A stretch of 64,000 nucleotides of DNA, from the NCBI GenBank assembly GCA_963664085.2, contig CAXXLO010000002.1, forward strand, positions 1,488,001-1,552,000. The letters are read 5' to 3'. This DNA comes from Bin5 sp022821545. GTDB lineage: Bacteria > Chloroflexota > Anaerolineae > Caldilineales > Caldilineaceae. The stretch's first letter is position 1. Each line of letters opens with the position of its first letter. The position numbers and the translations under genes were made by a program. A model generated the notes under the pieces. The model was not told the origin of the DNA. It searched no databases and worked only from the letters and a program-made list of their open reading frames with translations. Positions 9,104 through 17,171 of the stretch are shown here, one piece after another.

Positions 9104-10135
9104 TCACTGCAAAGCGGCCGCCATCTCGTCCGTGTAGCCGAAGAGCGCCGGCGTGCCCCCGGTGTGAACGAAGACCACCGGATCCTGCGGCGGCAGCGCG
9201 CCCCCGCGGATGTGGGCCGCCAGCCCCGCCAGCGCCTTGCTCGTGTACACCGGGTCCGTGAGAACGCCCTCTGTCTGCGCGAGCAAACGCAGCGCGGCCA
9301 GGCCCTCCGGCGTGGGGATGCCGTAACGCTCGCCCACAAAGGAGTCGTCGTTGTCGAAGTCCGCCGCGGTCAGCGTCACGTCCAGGTCCAGCCGCTCGGC
9401 CGCCTGGTTGGCCATCTCGGCCATGCGCGCCTCGTTGCCGTTCTTGGAGGAAGGGTTGATCCCTTTCACCAGCATGGGGCTGCCCACCGCCTTCAGACCG
9501 AGAACCAGCCCGGCCTGGGTCGTGTCCGCCGCGCAGACGTACATCCGCTGCGGCTCGATCTCCAGCGCCCGGCACTGGCGCGCCACTTCCAGTGCGGACT
9601 GCGCGTAGGCGATGACGTCCAGGTCGATCGTGTCGGCCTGGCGCGGCACGTAGACGTTGTGACCGGCCGCCCGCAGTTCCTCGGCCTTGGCCGCGATCAG
9701 CTCCTGCTGCCGCTCGCGGTCGTTGTCCGACAATACCGTCACGTGCGCGCCAAACAGCCGCTGCAGCAAATTGTTGCCCGTGATCGCCGTCTTGTCGATC
9801 TCCCGCTCCGACCGCAGGATCAGATGCAGCGTGATGCCCAGTTTCGCGCAGGCCGCGGCCAGCTGCCGGCAGTAGTTCGACTGCACCGCCGCGCCGTAGA
9901 CGACCGTATCCGCCCCGCGCTCCACCCCGACCGCCAGGCTGTACTCGAGCATGCGCGTCTTGTTGCCGCCGAACGCCAGCCCGGTCAGGTCGTCCCGTTT
10001 GATATAGACCTGCGGCCCGCCCAGCGCCGCGCTGAAACGCGGCAGATGCTCCAGCGGCGTATTCACCTCCCCCAGCGAAACACGATTCAGATTGACCAGC
10101 GCCATCTCCAGTCTGCTTTCCTGTGCGGAACCCAT
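9104..10135 (-). CDS. PLP-dependent D-cysteine desulfhydrase / ACC deaminase family protein
   Basis: 343-residue fold-type II PLP enzyme. The cofactor Lys is at about 59 in FGGNKTRMLEY, and the family signature QSNYCRQ is at 85-91. In this group the enzymes deaminate or desulfhydrate small amino acids (D-cysteine, ACC, L-cysteate); which applies here is unclear. The ATG at 10135 is chosen because AGAGGAG precedes it; a TTG at 10219 would start within tandem repeats and encode a repetitive peptide (YPILT twice). The 21-bp repeats upstream suggest regulation. Confidence 0.88.
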   Translation of the reverse strand: MGSAQESRLEMALVNLNRVSLGEVNTPLEHLPRFSAALGGPQVYIKRDDLTGLAFGGNKTRMLEYSLAVGVERGADTVVYGAAVQSNYCRQLAAACAKLGITLHLILRSEREIDKTAITGNNLLQRLFGAHVTVLSDNDRERQQELIAAKAEELRAAGHNVYVPRQADTIDLDVIAYAQSALEVARQCRALEIEPQRMYVCAADTTQAGLVLGLKAVGSPMLVKGINPSSKNGNEARMAEMANQAAERLDLDVTLTAADFDNDDSFVGERYGIPTPEGLAALRLLAQTEGVLTDPVYTSKALAGLAAHIRGGALPPQDPVVFVHTGGTPALFGYTDEMAAALQ

Positions 10136-10172
10136 GACCACATCTCCTCTTGAACTTGCCGGGGACTGCTCC

Positions 10173-10222
10173 GTCAATATCGGGTACTGATTTGTCAATA
10201 TCGGATACCGATCTGTCAATAT
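10173..10222. repeat. 21-bp tandem repeat carrying TTGACA-like hexamers
   Basis: GTCAATATCGG begins at 10173 and again at 10194, with a shorter GTCAATAT copy at 10215; the period is 21 bp. On the minus strand, which is transcribed here, each copy carries TTGACA or TTGACG. It lies 38 to 87 bp before the start of the PLP enzyme, in promoter position. Confidence 0.8.
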
Positions 10223-10265
10223 GCTATCGGCATACGAGCGCCCGCCGGGACTGGACCGCCGCCCG

Positions 10266-12071
10266 TTAGCCGCCGGCCGCCTGCAGCTCCGGCTGCCCGC
10301 TCAACTCCCCGCTCAACTGCCAGGAGCGGGCCACGCTCTGCGTCTCAACCATCTGCGCGTAGCGCCCGCCGCGCGCCATCAGTTCGTCGTGGGCGCCGGT
10401 TTCGATGATGCGCCCGCTGTCCAGCACGATGATCTTGTCGGCGTGGCGGATCGTCGAGAGGCGGTGGGCGATCACCAGCGTCGTGCGGTTGCGGGTCAGG
10501 CGGTTCAGCGCCTCCTGGATCAGCCACTCCGTCTCCGTGTCCACCGAGGAGGTCGCCTCGTCCAGGATCAGGATCGGCGCGTCTTTCAACAGGGCGCGTG
10601 CGATCGAGATCCGCTGCGTCTGCCCGCCCGACAGCCGCACCCCGCGCTCGCCGATGATCGTGTTGTAGCCGTCGGGCAGGTCGACCACGAACTCGTGCGC
10701 GTTGGCCGCCTGCGCCGCCTCCACGATCTCATCGACCGTCGCGTCGGGGCGTCCGAAAGCGATATTCTGGCGCACGGTCCCGTGAAAGAGGAAAACGTCC
10801 TGCATGACCGAGGCCACGTTGGCGCGCAGGAACTCAAGGTCCAGGCTCCGCAGGTCGTGCCCGCCAACGCAGACCCGTCCTTGCTGGGGATCGTAGAAGC
10901 GGGGGATGAGGCGGCTGACCGTCGTCTTGCCCGTGCCGGTCGCGCCCACCAGCGCCACCATCTCACCGGCGCCGATCTCGAAATCGATCCCGTTCAGCAC
11001 CACCTCTCCGGACTGGTAGCCAAAGGAGACATCGTGGAAGGCAACGTCCCAGCGGGAGATATGGGGCTTGACTGCGTCCGGCGGGCTGCTGATCTCCGGC
11101 TGCACCGCCAGCAGTTCGAAGATGCGTTCCTGGCTGGCGCCGGCCCGGTGCAGCGTGTCGCTGATGTCGGCCAGCTTGAGGAAAGGCAGGTAGATGTAGG
11201 CCAGGTAAGCGATGAAGACGAAAAGATCGGCGACGTTCATCGTGCCGGCGAGAGCGAGGCTGCCGCCCATCCACACGGCGACGATGACACCCACCCCGCC
11301 GGAGAACTCGACGACGGCCGAGGGTATCAGAGAGACTCTGTTTGCCGCGCAGATCTGTTCGCGATACGCGGCCGCCGAGCTCGCAACATGCGCCGCCTGC
11401 GTCTTCTCCTTGCCAAAGGACTTGATTTCGGTGATGCCGGAGAAGCTGTCCTGCACCTGTGCCACCAGCTCGGAAATGCCCGCCCGCACCTGCCGCCACA
11501 TCCGGCGCACCTCCCTCGTGTAGCGGTAAATGACATACCCCCCGATCGGCAGCGGCAGCACGACCAGCAGGGCCAGCAACGGGTGGATCCAGAACAGAAC
11601 GCACCACATGGCGATGGGGATAACGGTCGCCATCACCAGCTCGGGCACCCCGTGGGCGATGAAGTCCTCCAGCGTTTCGATGTCGTTGACGGAGCGTACG
11701 ATCAGGGCGCCGGTGCGCTGGCGATTGTAGAAGCTGTGGGAGAGTTGCTGCAAGTGGCGGTAGACGCGCGCCATCAGGTCCGTGGTCACGCCGTAGGCTG
11801 CGACGTGCGAAAAGCGGCCGTAGAAGTAACGGCCGCCGCCGCGCAGCAGATAGACGAGCCCCAACACGGCGGTCATCGTCACCAGCCCGGAAGTGGAGCC
11901 GCCGCCCTCCGTGATCCACAGAATCAGCCGGCGCACCAGCAAAGGCGGAACAAGCGTCGTCGCCGAAAACAGCAGCCCGTTCACAATGGAGAGAGCCATC
12001 AGCTTCCGCTGGCCCCCCAGGATATGCCAGAGCCCCGTCAAAAAGCCCTGCGGCGGGTCATTGCTTGACAT
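10266..12071 (-). CDS. ABC-type exporter, fused permease and ATPase (MsbA/MDR-like)
   Basis: 601-residue half-transporter expected to form a homodimer or heterodimer in the membrane and export a lipid, drug or peptide. The membrane domain covers about 20-310 with six helices. The ATPase follows: Walker A 376-384 (GATGTGKTT), signature LSGGQ 480-484, Walker B LILDEAT 501-507 and switch His535. All catalytic residues are present. The start could be the ATG at 12071 or an upstream TTG at 12101; neither has a clear ribosome site. It follows the diol dehydratase genes in the same direction, but a functional link is not evident. Confidence 0.93.
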   Translation of the reverse strand: MSSNDPPQGFLTGLWHILGGQRKLMALSIVNGLLFSATTLVPPLLVRRLILWITEGGGSTSGLVTMTAVLGLVYLLRGGGRYFYGRFSHVAAYGVTTDLMARVYRHLQQLSHSFYNRQRTGALIVRSVNDIETLEDFIAHGVPELVMATVIPIAMWCVLFWIHPLLALLVVLPLPIGGYVIYRYTREVRRMWRQVRAGISELVAQVQDSFSGITEIKSFGKEKTQAAHVASSAAAYREQICAANRVSLIPSAVVEFSGGVGVIVAVWMGGSLALAGTMNVADLFVFIAYLAYIYLPFLKLADISDTLHRAGASQERIFELLAVQPEISSPPDAVKPHISRWDVAFHDVSFGYQSGEVVLNGIDFEIGAGEMVALVGATGTGKTTVSRLIPRFYDPQQGRVCVGGHDLRSLDLEFLRANVASVMQDVFLFHGTVRQNIAFGRPDATVDEIVEAAQAANAHEFVVDLPDGYNTIIGERGVRLSGGQTQRISIARALLKDAPILILDEATSSVDTETEWLIQEALNRLTRNRTTLVIAHRLSTIRHADKIIVLDSGRIIETGAHDELMARGGRYAQMVETQSVARSWQLSGELSGQPELQAAGG

Positions 12072-12133
12072 GGTATTGAGTATCCGGCTATCCGCCTTCA
12101 AATTTTCCTGACCTTCGAGACTCTGCCGCAGCC

Positions 12134-12166
12134 ACTAAAAACCAAAAACTGACTACTAAAAACCGC
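12134..12166. repeat. Heptamer-built spacer; 23-bp core shared with 50065-50087
   Basis: The plus strand reads as 7-mers ACTAAAA, ACCAAAA, ACTGACT, ACTAAAA, ACCGCCC. The 23 bases at 12144-12166 match 50065-50087 at 22 positions in the same orientation. Both copies lie in spacers of minus-strand operons ahead of a transporter gene. Confidence 0.75.
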
Positions 12167-12173
12167 CCTTCCA

Positions 12174-12641
12174 TCACTCCAGTTCCCGGCGCAGCAGGCC
12201 ACGTTCCTGGTAGACCGTAGCGGCCTCCTCGACAAAGGCGGCCGTGGCCGCGGCGTTGAACTCATCCCGCAGCCGTTGTGCCAGCGCCTCGTACTCCTCG
12301 AAGCTGCAGCGTCCTGGCCGCAGCATCTCGTACATCTCCAGCAGCGTCTCATTGGGCACGGCGGTCAGCTCCGAAGCCCGTTCCAGGTTTTGCGCCAGCT
12401 GCGGGTAGCCGGCGTCGCGGGCGATTTCGGCCTGTGCGCGCAGCGTCTCCGCGCTGATGCTGTAGTCCTCCGAGGCAATATCTTCCGTCAGCGTCTTCTG
12501 CAGCGAAAGATCGCGCAACGGCCGCCCACTGGCCGCCCTGAGCGTGTCCCTCCGGCTACCGTAGAGAGGATAATCTCCGTCATCGGAGTGAAAGGTGTTG
12601 CCTCTCTCCTCACTTCTCTCCTCACCTCTCTCGTCTGTCAT
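12174..12641 (-). CDS. pduE: Diol/glycerol dehydratase small subunit
   Basis: 155-residue small (gamma) subunit of coenzyme-B12-dependent diol dehydratase, which turns 1,2-propanediol or glycerol into an aldehyde. The family pattern is clear: YPLYGSR near residue 24, an ISAETLRAQAEIA helix, LERASELTAVP, EMYEMLRPGR and a C-terminal AATVYQERGLLRRE. The N-terminus is a charged EERG/EERS stretch encoded by a 12-bp tandem repeat at about 12603-12632. It lies 78 bp downstream of the fused large-medium subunit gene. No reactivating factor, shell protein or aldehyde dehydrogenase follows in this window. Confidence 0.9.
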   Translation of the reverse strand: MTDERGEERSEERGNTFHSDDGDYPLYGSRRDTLRAASGRPLRDLSLQKTLTEDIASEDYSISAETLRAQAEIARDAGYPQLAQNLERASELTAVPNETLLEMYEMLRPGRCSFEEYEALAQRLRDEFNAAATAAFVEEAATVYQERGLLRRELE

Positions 12642-12719
12642 CTTCCAGCTTCCTTGCGCTCAACGTCGAGCAAAAAGCAGTCCTCTCACCCCTCACTCCT
12701 CTTCCCTCTCTCCTCGCCT

Positions 12720-14996
12720 TTACACATCCGGCTCCCAGCGGAAGTACAGCTCCTGCGGCGCCTTCTCCTCGATGTCTTCGATCTCGCGGCGGTGCAGCAG
12801 CGTCGTCTTGACGATCAGCCGCAGCCGGGCGCCGTTGTCCACCTTCACGCCGACCGGCAGAGGGCTGAGCCCCTTGGCATAGCGGGCCGCGTTGCGCCCG
12901 ATAGCCTGGTAGATCTCCAGCGTCAGGCTCGGCGACTGCGGGAACAGCTCCAGGTTGTTGAGCGGAGCCAGCCCGCGCTTCTGGATGACCGTCGTGCCGC
13001 GGCTCTGCAGGCCGACCGCAATGCCCGAGCCGCTCAGGCGCGCGCCCGCGTGTCCGATCGCCGCGCAGTCGGCGCTGTGATAGACCCGCACCACGCGGCC
13101 GTAGAACGCCTCCTCGGCCACTCCCGTGAGCAGCGCTTCCAGCACCTCCTCATGGTCCAGCTCGCCGATCGTCTTCACCAGCGAGCGGCCATAGGCCGGC
13201 CCCACCGCGACCACGATTTCGTTGGCCGAGGCGCCCGCCTTGGCCGTACTGATCTCGGCCAGATTGGGCAGCGGCTCCCCCACCTGCGCGTCGATAAAAT
13301 CGCGCGGCGACCTCTGCTGGGGAATGCGCTGCAGCGCCTCCCAGGTCTCCCCTTCGAGGCGGTAGCCGGTGCCCGGCCCGGTGTAGTCGTTATTGTCGTT
13401 GATGGCGCTGATCACGTTGAAACCGTCGCCAAAGATCGCCGAGGGTTGCAGATAGTCCCCCGCCACCCGTTGACGGCCCATCTCGAGCAGGTTGGCGGCC
13501 GCCTGCTCAAAGCCGTTGCCGTGCAGCGCGCGTACCACGTCGGACAAGTTGGCCGTGCCTTCCAGGAAGCGGTCGGCTGCGGCCAGGTCGGCCACCATAT
13601 CGCGCTCCGGCATATCCTCGCTGCTGTGGGCGAGCGCCGCCGCCTCTACCTCCTCGTCGCCGATAGGCGGAAAATCCAGCGCGGCGTAGATCGCCTGCAG
13701 CGCCTGCGCGGCCTGCCGGCGGGCTGCCACGGCATCGGCCTCGCGTACAGGGCGGATGCCGCCGTTCACCTGCATGTCCCGTTGGATTACCGTCCAGTCG
13801 TCGAAATCCTCGGCGTCGAAATTGCCGCCGCCGAACATGTTGTCCTGCTTTGGGATGGCGCTGTAGCCGGAGCAGATGAAATCCGTGCCGGGGATCATCT
13901 GCAGCATCAGTTTGGCCGTCTTGCGCAGCGCCGAGTGGGAGGCGAGCGCGTCGTTGCCCGAGGCGCACTCCAGCCCCAGCATCGACGCCAGCAGATTCTC
14001 CGCCAGCACCCCGCGCACGCCGCCCGGCAGCGCTTCCGGCAGGGCGATGCAGGAGATGGAGCCGTTCTGCACGCCCTGGCTGCCTGCCCCCTTCGTTATG
14101 AGCAGGCAGCGGGCCTCCAGATAGAGCATCGAGCACTGCTCCGCGTAGCCCATCAGCGCCTCGGACCCGGTGCCCGAGGTGAAGCGAATCTTGATGCCCC
14201 GGCTGGCGTAGGCGGAGGCCAGAAAGGCCTTCGACCAGGGCGTGTCGTCCCCGTCGACAAAGGAGCGCTCGCTGCCGTAGACCGAAAGCGTCTCCGCGTA
14301 AGAGGTCAGCCCTTTGATGCCCAGGCGCAGCCCGAACGCTTCCTCGACCGCGCACTGGGTGAGTACGCCGCCGCGGCTGGTCTGCGAACCGACAAGAATG
14401 GCCAGCGCGTTGAGGGGCGCGGCGCGCGCCACGCGCACCGTCGTCTCGATCTCGGCGAAGCCGCGCAGTGCCGCCTCGGCCGCGTCCGCGGCCAGCAGGG
14501 CCGGGTTCTCGCGCCAGTTGGTGACGTGGGCCTGGTTGGCCGGGGTCTTGCGCACCCGCATCTTGCCGAGCCCCATCATCATCTCCAGCACGTTCATGTG
14601 GCGCACGATTTCGCACAGCTTGGCCGGCGTGCAGCCGTCGGCCAAGCGGCGGATCGCGGGCTGCGGCACGTTGATATCGACCAGCATCCGCGCGATCTGA
14701 TGCGAGGGCGTCGCCATCGCCTCTTCGGCCACTGACAGATCGAGGGCGTGGTCGGCGATGAAGCGGTCGAGCGCATCGAAATCGGCCCGCTCTTTGCCGT
14801 CCATCTCCACGACCGCGCCGGCGGCGATCCGCAGCGACGGCTGCGGGTCATAGGGGCTGTCGGCGACGGTCAGCCCGGCTTCGGCCCACTCTTCGACGTA
14901 GGTCTCGCGGTTAATGTCGCGCCCGGCGAGAATGGAGAAGCGGCGCGAGCCGGTATCCCCGTTGGCGCTGCGGGCCGCCGTCGCTGTTGTGCTCAT
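12720..14996 (-). CDS. Diol dehydratase, large and medium subunits fused in one chain
   Basis: 758-residue catalytic chain of adenosylcobalamin-dependent diol/glycerol dehydratase. About 1-530 match the large subunit, with QAHVTNW, the long GDDTPWSKAFLASAYASRG region, FTSGTGSE, AGSQGVQNGS and PGTDFICSGYS, all in substrate or cofactor sites. About 530-758 match the medium subunit, with NEIVVAVGPAYG and YHSADCAAIGHAGARLSGSGIAVG. In enterobacteria these are two genes (pduC, pduD); here they are one. The start has GACGAGGA upstream and overlaps the VOC gene stop by 4 bp. Activity would need cobalamin and normally a reactivase, which is not seen nearby. Confidence 0.93.
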   Translation of the reverse strand: MSTTATAARSANGDTGSRRFSILAGRDINRETYVEEWAEAGLTVADSPYDPQPSLRIAAGAVVEMDGKERADFDALDRFIADHALDLSVAEEAMATPSHQIARMLVDINVPQPAIRRLADGCTPAKLCEIVRHMNVLEMMMGLGKMRVRKTPANQAHVTNWRENPALLAADAAEAALRGFAEIETTVRVARAAPLNALAILVGSQTSRGGVLTQCAVEEAFGLRLGIKGLTSYAETLSVYGSERSFVDGDDTPWSKAFLASAYASRGIKIRFTSGTGSEALMGYAEQCSMLYLEARCLLITKGAGSQGVQNGSISCIALPEALPGGVRGVLAENLLASMLGLECASGNDALASHSALRKTAKLMLQMIPGTDFICSGYSAIPKQDNMFGGGNFDAEDFDDWTVIQRDMQVNGGIRPVREADAVAARRQAAQALQAIYAALDFPPIGDEEVEAAALAHSSEDMPERDMVADLAAADRFLEGTANLSDVVRALHGNGFEQAAANLLEMGRQRVAGDYLQPSAIFGDGFNVISAINDNNDYTGPGTGYRLEGETWEALQRIPQQRSPRDFIDAQVGEPLPNLAEISTAKAGASANEIVVAVGPAYGRSLVKTIGELDHEEVLEALLTGVAEEAFYGRVVRVYHSADCAAIGHAGARLSGSGIAVGLQSRGTTVIQKRGLAPLNNLELFPQSPSLTLEIYQAIGRNAARYAKGLSPLPVGVKVDNGARLRLIVKTTLLHRREIEDIEEKAPQELYFRWEPDV

Positions 14997-15400
14997 TCCT
15001 CGTCCTCAATCCCCTGTCCGAAGGCGATGAAGTAGCCGTCCGGGTCATACACCGCGAACTCGATGTTGTCGTATTCGTGCTGATGCGTCAGCCCGTAGGC
15101 GAACTCCGCGCCTTTGGCCTCGAATTCGGCATGCAGCGCCCTTACATTCTGGACCCAGACGTAAGCGTCCCAGTAGCCGCCCCTTTCCCGGTTGGGCGTG
15201 ATGTTATCTCTGTTTTTCACCTGCTTGAGCATAAATATGAAACCGTCGCGGCTGGGCATGGCGAATGTCGGCGGCTCTCCCCAAAGATGGGGCCGGTCGA
15301 AACCGAGCACGTCGCAATAGTAATCGAGAGACGCAGCCAGATCGCTCACCACGAAATAAGGAGCGGAGCCGGTCAGGGCGGGGGCGTTTTCGGATGACAT
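14993..15400 (-). CDS. VOC (glyoxalase/bleomycin-resistance fold) protein
   Basis: 135-residue vicinal-oxygen-chelate protein with two beta-alpha-beta-beta-beta halves: APYFVVSDLAASLDYYCDVLG at the front and AYVWVQNVRALHAEF to AVYDPDGYFIAFGQ at the back. This is the normal single-domain length, so it would act as a dimer on a metal-bound substrate. It is translationally coupled (4-bp ATGA overlap) to the fused diol dehydratase and may handle an aldehyde or hydroxy acid in the same route. The substrate is unknown. Confidence 0.85.
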   Translation of the reverse strand: MSSENAPALTGSAPYFVVSDLAASLDYYCDVLGFDRPHLWGEPPTFAMPSRDGFIFMLKQVKNRDNITPNRERGGYWDAYVWVQNVRALHAEFEAKGAEFAYGLTHQHEYDNIEFAVYDPDGYFIAFGQGIEDEE

Positions 15401-15440
15401 GGGAGATACTCCTGGGTAGCGGGAAGGATGACTGTATTTT

Positions 15441-15758
15441 TCAGACGCGAATCAGGTCTTTCTCGATAAAGTGGCGGAACAGAGGCTTTCGGTCGATAGC
15501 GCCGCGCGTGAGCAGTTCAACGTTGGTTTCCAACAGTTCAGTCAAATACTCGTGCAGGTCTACGAACTCCCAGCCCAGTGGAGCGCTCAACGTCACCAGA
15601 ATGTCCAGGTCGCTGTCGTCCGTCTGCTCCTCCCTGGCATAGGAGCCAAACAGAGCGATCTCTTCCACGTGGTATCGTTCCTTCAATTCGCGCCGGTGAG
15701 ACCGCAAGATTGAGCGAATCTCCTCCAAGCTCTTCAAAAGCTCTGTCTCCCGTAACAA
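15441..15758 (-). CDS. MNT-type minimal nucleotidyltransferase, orphan
   Basis: 105-residue nucleotidyltransferase-fold protein. The active-site pattern GSYAREEQTDDSDLDILV gives Gly38-Ser39 and the metal acids Asp50 and Asp52, all intact. Such proteins usually pair with a HEPN toxin and act as antitoxins, in some systems by AMPylating the toxin. No HEPN gene adjoins it: only 42 bp separate it from the aminotransferase gene downstream and 40 bp from the VOC gene upstream. A complete HEPN/MNT pair does exist at 34157-34805. Confidence 0.85.
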   Translation of the reverse strand: MLRETELLKSLEEIRSILRSHRRELKERYHVEEIALFGSYAREEQTDDSDLDILVTLSAPLGWEFVDLHEYLTELLETNVELLTRGAIDRKPLFRHFIEKDLIRV

Positions 15759-15800
15759 GCCTCAGTCTGTCTCAAGCGTTCTCCTACCCCATCAAACAGA

Positions 15801-17147
15801 TCACGCCTCGGACATTGAGTCCAACGCGGCCCCGATGGCGTCGACGATCTGATCGACCTCCTCTTCGTTGATGACCAGCGGCGGCGAGAAGGCCAGGCAG
15901 CCGTTCAGGGCGCGTGTGCGCACCCCGCGCGCCGCCGTCGCATTCTGCAAGCTCGTCGCCAGATCACTGTCCGGCTCTTTCGTCTCCTGGTCCTTGACGA
16001 ATTCGACGGCGCACAGCAGCCCCTGGCCGCGCACGTCGCCCACGTTGCCGAACTCGCTCAACCTGGCCAGCCCGCTCCGCAGCCGCTCGCCCATCTCCGC
16101 CGAACGTTCCGCCAGCTTCTCATCTTCGAGAATGGCGACGTTGCGCAGGCCCACCGCGCAGGAGGCGGCGTGCCCGGAGTAGGTGAAGCCGTGCAGCCAA
16201 GCCTCATCCTGCGGCGCGCTGTTCATCGCGTCGAGAATGCGGTCGTTGATCTGAATGCCGCCCAGCGGCAAATAGCCGCTCGTGATGCCTTTGGCGAAGG
16301 CGAGAATGTCCGGTTCAATGCCGTAACGGTTGAGCGCGAACATCTCGCCGGTGCGCCCGAAGCCGCAGATCACCTCGTCGGCGATCAGCAGAACGTCGTG
16401 CTTGTCGCAAACGGCGCGCACGCGCGGGAAGTAGTCCTCCGGCGGCACGAAAACGCCGCCGACGCCCTGCACAGGCTCGGCGATCACAGCGGCCACCGTC
16501 TCCGGCCCTTCGCGTACGATCGTCTCCTCCAGATCGCGCGCCGCGGCCTCGCCGACCGTCTCGCCCTCCCGCAGGTCGCCTTCGTAGCGGTAAGGGTGCG
16601 GCGCGTGGCAGTAGACGAAATTGGGCACCAGCGGCCCGAACATCTTGTGGTAGCGGGGCACGCTCGTGGCGCTGGTCGTGGCCAGCGTGATGCCGTGATA
16701 GGACTCGCGGCGGGAGATGATCTTGACCTTGTCCGGCTGCCCCTCCCGCTTCCAGAAATAGCGGGCGGTCTTGAACGCAGTGTCGTTGCTTTCAGAGCCG
16801 CCGCACGTGAAAAAGGTCGTCTTGAGGCTGGGGTAAGCGTAGCCGGACAGCTTGTAGGCCAGTTCGCTGGCGGGCAGGTTGGTCATCCCGGCGAAGTTGG
16901 ACGTATAGGCCAAATCCTGCATCTGCGCGTACGCAGCCTCCGCCAGCTCCGTGCGGCCATAGCCGACATTCACATTCCAGAGACCGGCCATCGCATCGAG
17001 GATCTTGCGGCCGTCGGTAGTGTACAGCCAGACGCCCTCGGCACGCTCGACAATGATCGGATTCTCGGTCTGGGAAGGGTGGTGCAGCGGGTGGAGCTGT
17101 CGTCTATCCTGCTCGAGAAGGGATGGCTTTTCCTGGATGGCTGCCAT
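15801..17147 (-). CDS. Class III PLP aminotransferase (omega-amino acid:pyruvate type)
   Basis: 448-residue fold-type I aminotransferase. Conserved sites are the GGSESNDTAFK loop at about 116-126, Asp257 in IADEVICGFGRTG, and the Schiff-base Lys286 in FAKGITSGYLPLGG. It would transfer the terminal amino group of an omega-amino acid or amine to pyruvate or another oxo acid. The start at 17147 has GGAGAA upstream. It is the last gene of a set with the tagaturonate epimerase-family gene, 24 bp away. The exact substrate cannot be read from the sequence. Confidence 0.93.
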   Translation of the reverse strand: MAAIQEKPSLLEQDRRQLHPLHHPSQTENPIIVERAEGVWLYTTDGRKILDAMAGLWNVNVGYGRTELAEAAYAQMQDLAYTSNFAGMTNLPASELAYKLSGYAYPSLKTTFFTCGGSESNDTAFKTARYFWKREGQPDKVKIISRRESYHGITLATTSATSVPRYHKMFGPLVPNFVYCHAPHPYRYEGDLREGETVGEAAARDLEETIVREGPETVAAVIAEPVQGVGGVFVPPEDYFPRVRAVCDKHDVLLIADEVICGFGRTGEMFALNRYGIEPDILAFAKGITSGYLPLGGIQINDRILDAMNSAPQDEAWLHGFTYSGHAASCAVGLRNVAILEDEKLAERSAEMGERLRSGLARLSEFGNVGDVRGQGLLCAVEFVKDQETKEPDSDLATSLQNATAARGVRTRALNGCLAFSPPLVINEEEVDQIVDAIGAALDSMSEA

Positions 17148-17171
17148 TGGTTTCTCCTTGGGCGGCGCTGT

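Noticed and set aside
10221..12068. A 615-codon open frame opposite the ABC exporter
   Set aside because: Shadow of the exporter, which has all Walker and signature motifs. The antisense peptide has no protein-like pattern.
12276..14735. An 819-codon open frame on the plus strand opposite the diol dehydratase genes
   Set aside because: Its frame is kept open by GC-rich codon use of the real gene on the other strand; the peptide is Arg/His/Gly-rich and matches no family.
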